Source: Cellulosilyticum sp. I15G10I2 (GTDB lineage: Bacteria; Bacillota; Clostridia; Lachnospirales; Cellulosilyticaceae). From it: a DNA stretch of 64,000 bases. The notes under the pieces were generated by a model. The model was not told the DNA's origin. It was given only the letters and a program-made list of their open reading frames with translations, and did not search any database. The first letter of the stretch is position 1, and each line of letters opens with the position of its first letter. Below, in pieces: positions 62,700 to 64,000 of the stretch. The position numbers were made by a program, and so were the translations under genes. The stretch lies in the NCBI RefSeq assembly GCF_900095725.1, contig NZ_FMMP01000006.1, positions 1,302,001-1,366,000 on the forward strand, read 5' to 3'.

Positions 62700-63359
62700 T
62701 TAAGCTAAGTAGTCTTTATCTAAAATTTTTATTTTACCTCGCCCCAATGTGATAACCCCATTCTTTTCAAGAATTTTTAATGCTCTGCTGACCACTTCTC
62801 TTGACGACCCAATATCGATTGCAATTTTTTCATGGGTTGTATAGATCGTACTTGCTCCGAATGTTTTTTCAGATCTTTGCTTAAGATAGTCAATTACTCG
62901 TTTTTCGATACTATCAAAAGTGATTTTTTCAAGTACATTAATAACATGATCAAATTTACCATATAGATTTTTAAAAACATATTTTAAATAAGCCTTATCT
63001 TCTAAAATATAGGCTTTAAAGACTTCCATTGGGATAATCGCAAGTTCTGCTTCTTCCTCTACCTCAGCAAAAGCATAATTCTCCATATCGGATAATACGC
63101 AAAGAATCGTCAAAAAACAGCTATCTCCTCGCCCAAGCCTATAAAGTGTAACTTCCCGACCTTCATCATTAATTCGGTAAACTCTTAAGATGCCACTTAG
63201 AATAAATGAAAAGCCTAGGCAGGACTGTTTACTATTCATCAGTTTATAACCGGCCGGATATCGATTAACTTTTAAATGTTCTGAAATAATTTCCTGTGTT
63301 TTATGGCTTAATGTACTTAAAAATGCATAATCTTTTGCTATCTTTACAAATTGATTCAT
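62700..63359 (-). CDS. Crp/Fnr family transcriptional regulator
   Basis: A 219-residue regulator with a cyclic-nucleotide-binding fold (residues 20-130: FILSGILRVYRINDEGREVTLYRLGRGD) and a winged helix near 165-210 (YTTHEKIAIDIGSSREVVSRALKILEKNGVI). No cluster of four Cys as in FNR is present; the few Cys (QSCLGF, DSCFLTILC) are not in the FNR pattern, so it is not an obvious oxygen sensor. The ATG at 63359 follows AAGGGGAGACTT. It lies downstream of a CoA-disulfide reductase gene with a terminator between them, and may control thiol or redox genes (inferred). Confidence 0.9.
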   Translation of the reverse strand: MNQFVKIAKDYAFLSTLSHKTQEIISEHLKVNRYPAGYKLMNSKQSCLGFSFILSGILRVYRINDEGREVTLYRLGRGDSCFLTILCVLSDMENYAFAEVEEEAELAIIPMEVFKAYILEDKAYLKYVFKNLYGKFDHVINVLEKITFDSIEKRVIDYLKQRSEKTFGASTIYTTHEKIAIDIGSSREVVSRALKILEKNGVITLGRGKIKILDKDYLA

Positions 63360-63382
63360 AAGTCTCCCCTTATCCATGCCAA

Positions 63383-63417
63383 AATACTCCTTTGGTTTTT
63401 AACACCAAAAGAGTATT
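63383..63417 (-). terminator. Terminator between the CoA-disulfide reductase and Crp/Fnr genes
   Basis: AATACTCCTTTGGT (63383-63396) pairs with 63404-63417 with one G-U in RNA, and TTTT follows on the minus strand. Confidence 0.7.
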
Positions 63418-63422
63418 GATCA

Positions 63423-64000
63423 TTATTGATTATGTTGTGGTTTAAACGCCATAGCCTGAATGGTTTTATACCCACCCGTAATGTTTTTGCATTTGAACCC
63501 TGCTTGCTTTAATATTCTTTCGGCTACATAGGCTCTAAGCCCTACAGCACAGTGTATCCAATATTCTTTATCACGATCTAGCTGATCCAGCTGATCTCTT
63601 AGTTCATTAACATTAATAGCGACAGACCCTTCTACTTTACCCCTAACCCTTTCTGCATGTGTTCTGACATCTAGTATTACAATGTTCCCATCATCTTTTA
63701 TCTCTTTTAGCGCCTTAGGATGCACAATATCACTTTTGCCTGTAAGTACATTTTCTGCAACATATCCTGCAAAATTCACTGGGTCTTTAGCCGATCCAAA
63801 AGGCGGTGCATAAGATAGCTCAAGTTCAGTTAGATCATATACTGTTCCCTTAAACCTTATCACTGTAGCAATTACATCTATTCTCTTCTCCACACCTTCA
63901 TAGCCTAGAGCTTGTGCTCCTAGAATCTTCCCTGTATTGTCAAAAATGAGTTTTAAGGTTATTGGACTGGCTCCTGGGTAATAACCTGCATGGTTATTTG
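63423..64000 (-). CDS. CoA-disulfide reductase / NADH oxidase with C-terminal rhodanese domain (C-terminal part, cut by window edge)
   Basis: The frame is open to the right edge and reads NNHAGYYPGASPITLKLIFD, then GKILGAQALGYEGVEKRIDV, the C-terminal dimerisation domain of pyridine-nucleotide disulfide oxidoreductases. It continues without a break into a rhodanese domain (about the last 95 residues; VHPKALKEIKDDGNIVILDV, WIHCAVGLRAYVAERILKQAGF). The reductase-rhodanese fusion is the CoADR-RHD type, which reduces CoA disulfides, polysulfide or oxygen. The rhodanese loop has a Cys (HCAVGLRA), so it can be active. A GTG inside the frame at 63893 could be mistaken for a start. The N-terminal FAD/NAD domains lie outside the window. 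Confidence 0.87.
   Translation of the reverse strand, partial: NNHAGYYPGASPITLKLIFDNTGKILGAQALGYEGVEKRIDVIATVIRFKGTVYDLTELELSYAPPFGSAKDPVNFAGYVAENVLTGKSDIVHPKALKEIKDDGNIVILDVRTHAERVRGKVEGSVAINVNELRDQLDQLDRDKEYWIHCAVGLRAYVAERILKQAGFKCKNITGGYKTIQAMAFKPQHNQ

Noticed and set aside
1-64000. CRISPR arrays, tRNA, rRNA, phage genes or transposases
   Set aside because: I looked for regular repeats, cloverleaf-like sequences and typical phage or transposase proteins and found none.

Overview
The window looks like chromosome from a low-GC, anaerobic, endospore-forming member of the Clostridia, probably a Lachnospirales or Cellulosilyticum-like plant-fibre degrader. The signs are AT-rich intergenic DNA, strong AGGAGG-type ribosome sites, a SleC/Csp spore-germination gene set, oxygen-sensitive NrdD/NrdG, T-box and yybP-ykoY leaders, and an L-arabinose pathway. 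The genus is inferred. I found no rRNA, tRNA, CRISPR array, phage or insertion sequence.

Left part (1-22230). A cut-off M16C metalloprotease gene diverges from a gene for a SleC-type spore cortex-lytic enzyme. A long two-way terminator separates sleC from an operon on the minus strand for an ABC ATPase, a large exported beta-repeat protein and an FtsX/MacB-type permease. Upstream of that operon lies the most unusual region, a 14.6-kb minus-strand array of Csp-like subtilases (6753-21389). Five copies keep the Asp/His/Ser triad. Two long copies (805 and 815 residues) have lost catalytic residues and carry an extra N-terminal half that looks like a second, shrunken subtilase. One further long copy is reduced to a deleted, frameshifted remnant. 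A hairpin leader occurs three times, each time at the head of a sub-block, so the array probably grew by duplication of cassettes. In known clostridia Csp proteases activate pro-SleC, and Csp pseudoproteases sense germinants.

Middle part (21523-41854). This is mostly housekeeping and transport: a DnaQ-type exonuclease; nrdD-nrdG behind probable NrdR boxes; a lactate dehydrogenase-family enzyme; a YdcZ-type protein; asnA behind a T-box; a GntR regulator; an amidase; a ferritin-like protein; ung; an Rrf2 regulator; a YitT protein; a DUF4340 protein; an EamA transporter; a CaxA-type antiporter behind a probable manganese riboswitch; a CNNM/CorC protein; an AI-2E family permease; and a sodium:solute symporter behind a T-box whose specifier reads as tyrosine.

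Right part (42325-64000). An arabinose and sugar-sensing region carries araA, an FGGY kinase gene and araD, with a divergent LacI-type regulator. Next come a chemoreceptor and a YtfQRT/YjfF-like furanose ABC transporter. A YesM/YesN-type two-component system follows, together with an unusual membrane-anchored protein made of two fused sugar-binding domains. The second of these domains closely resembles the transporter's own binding protein. The window ends with a second chemoreceptor, an HD-GYP protein, a Crp/Fnr regulator and the C-terminal part of a CoA-disulfide reductase-rhodanese fusion.
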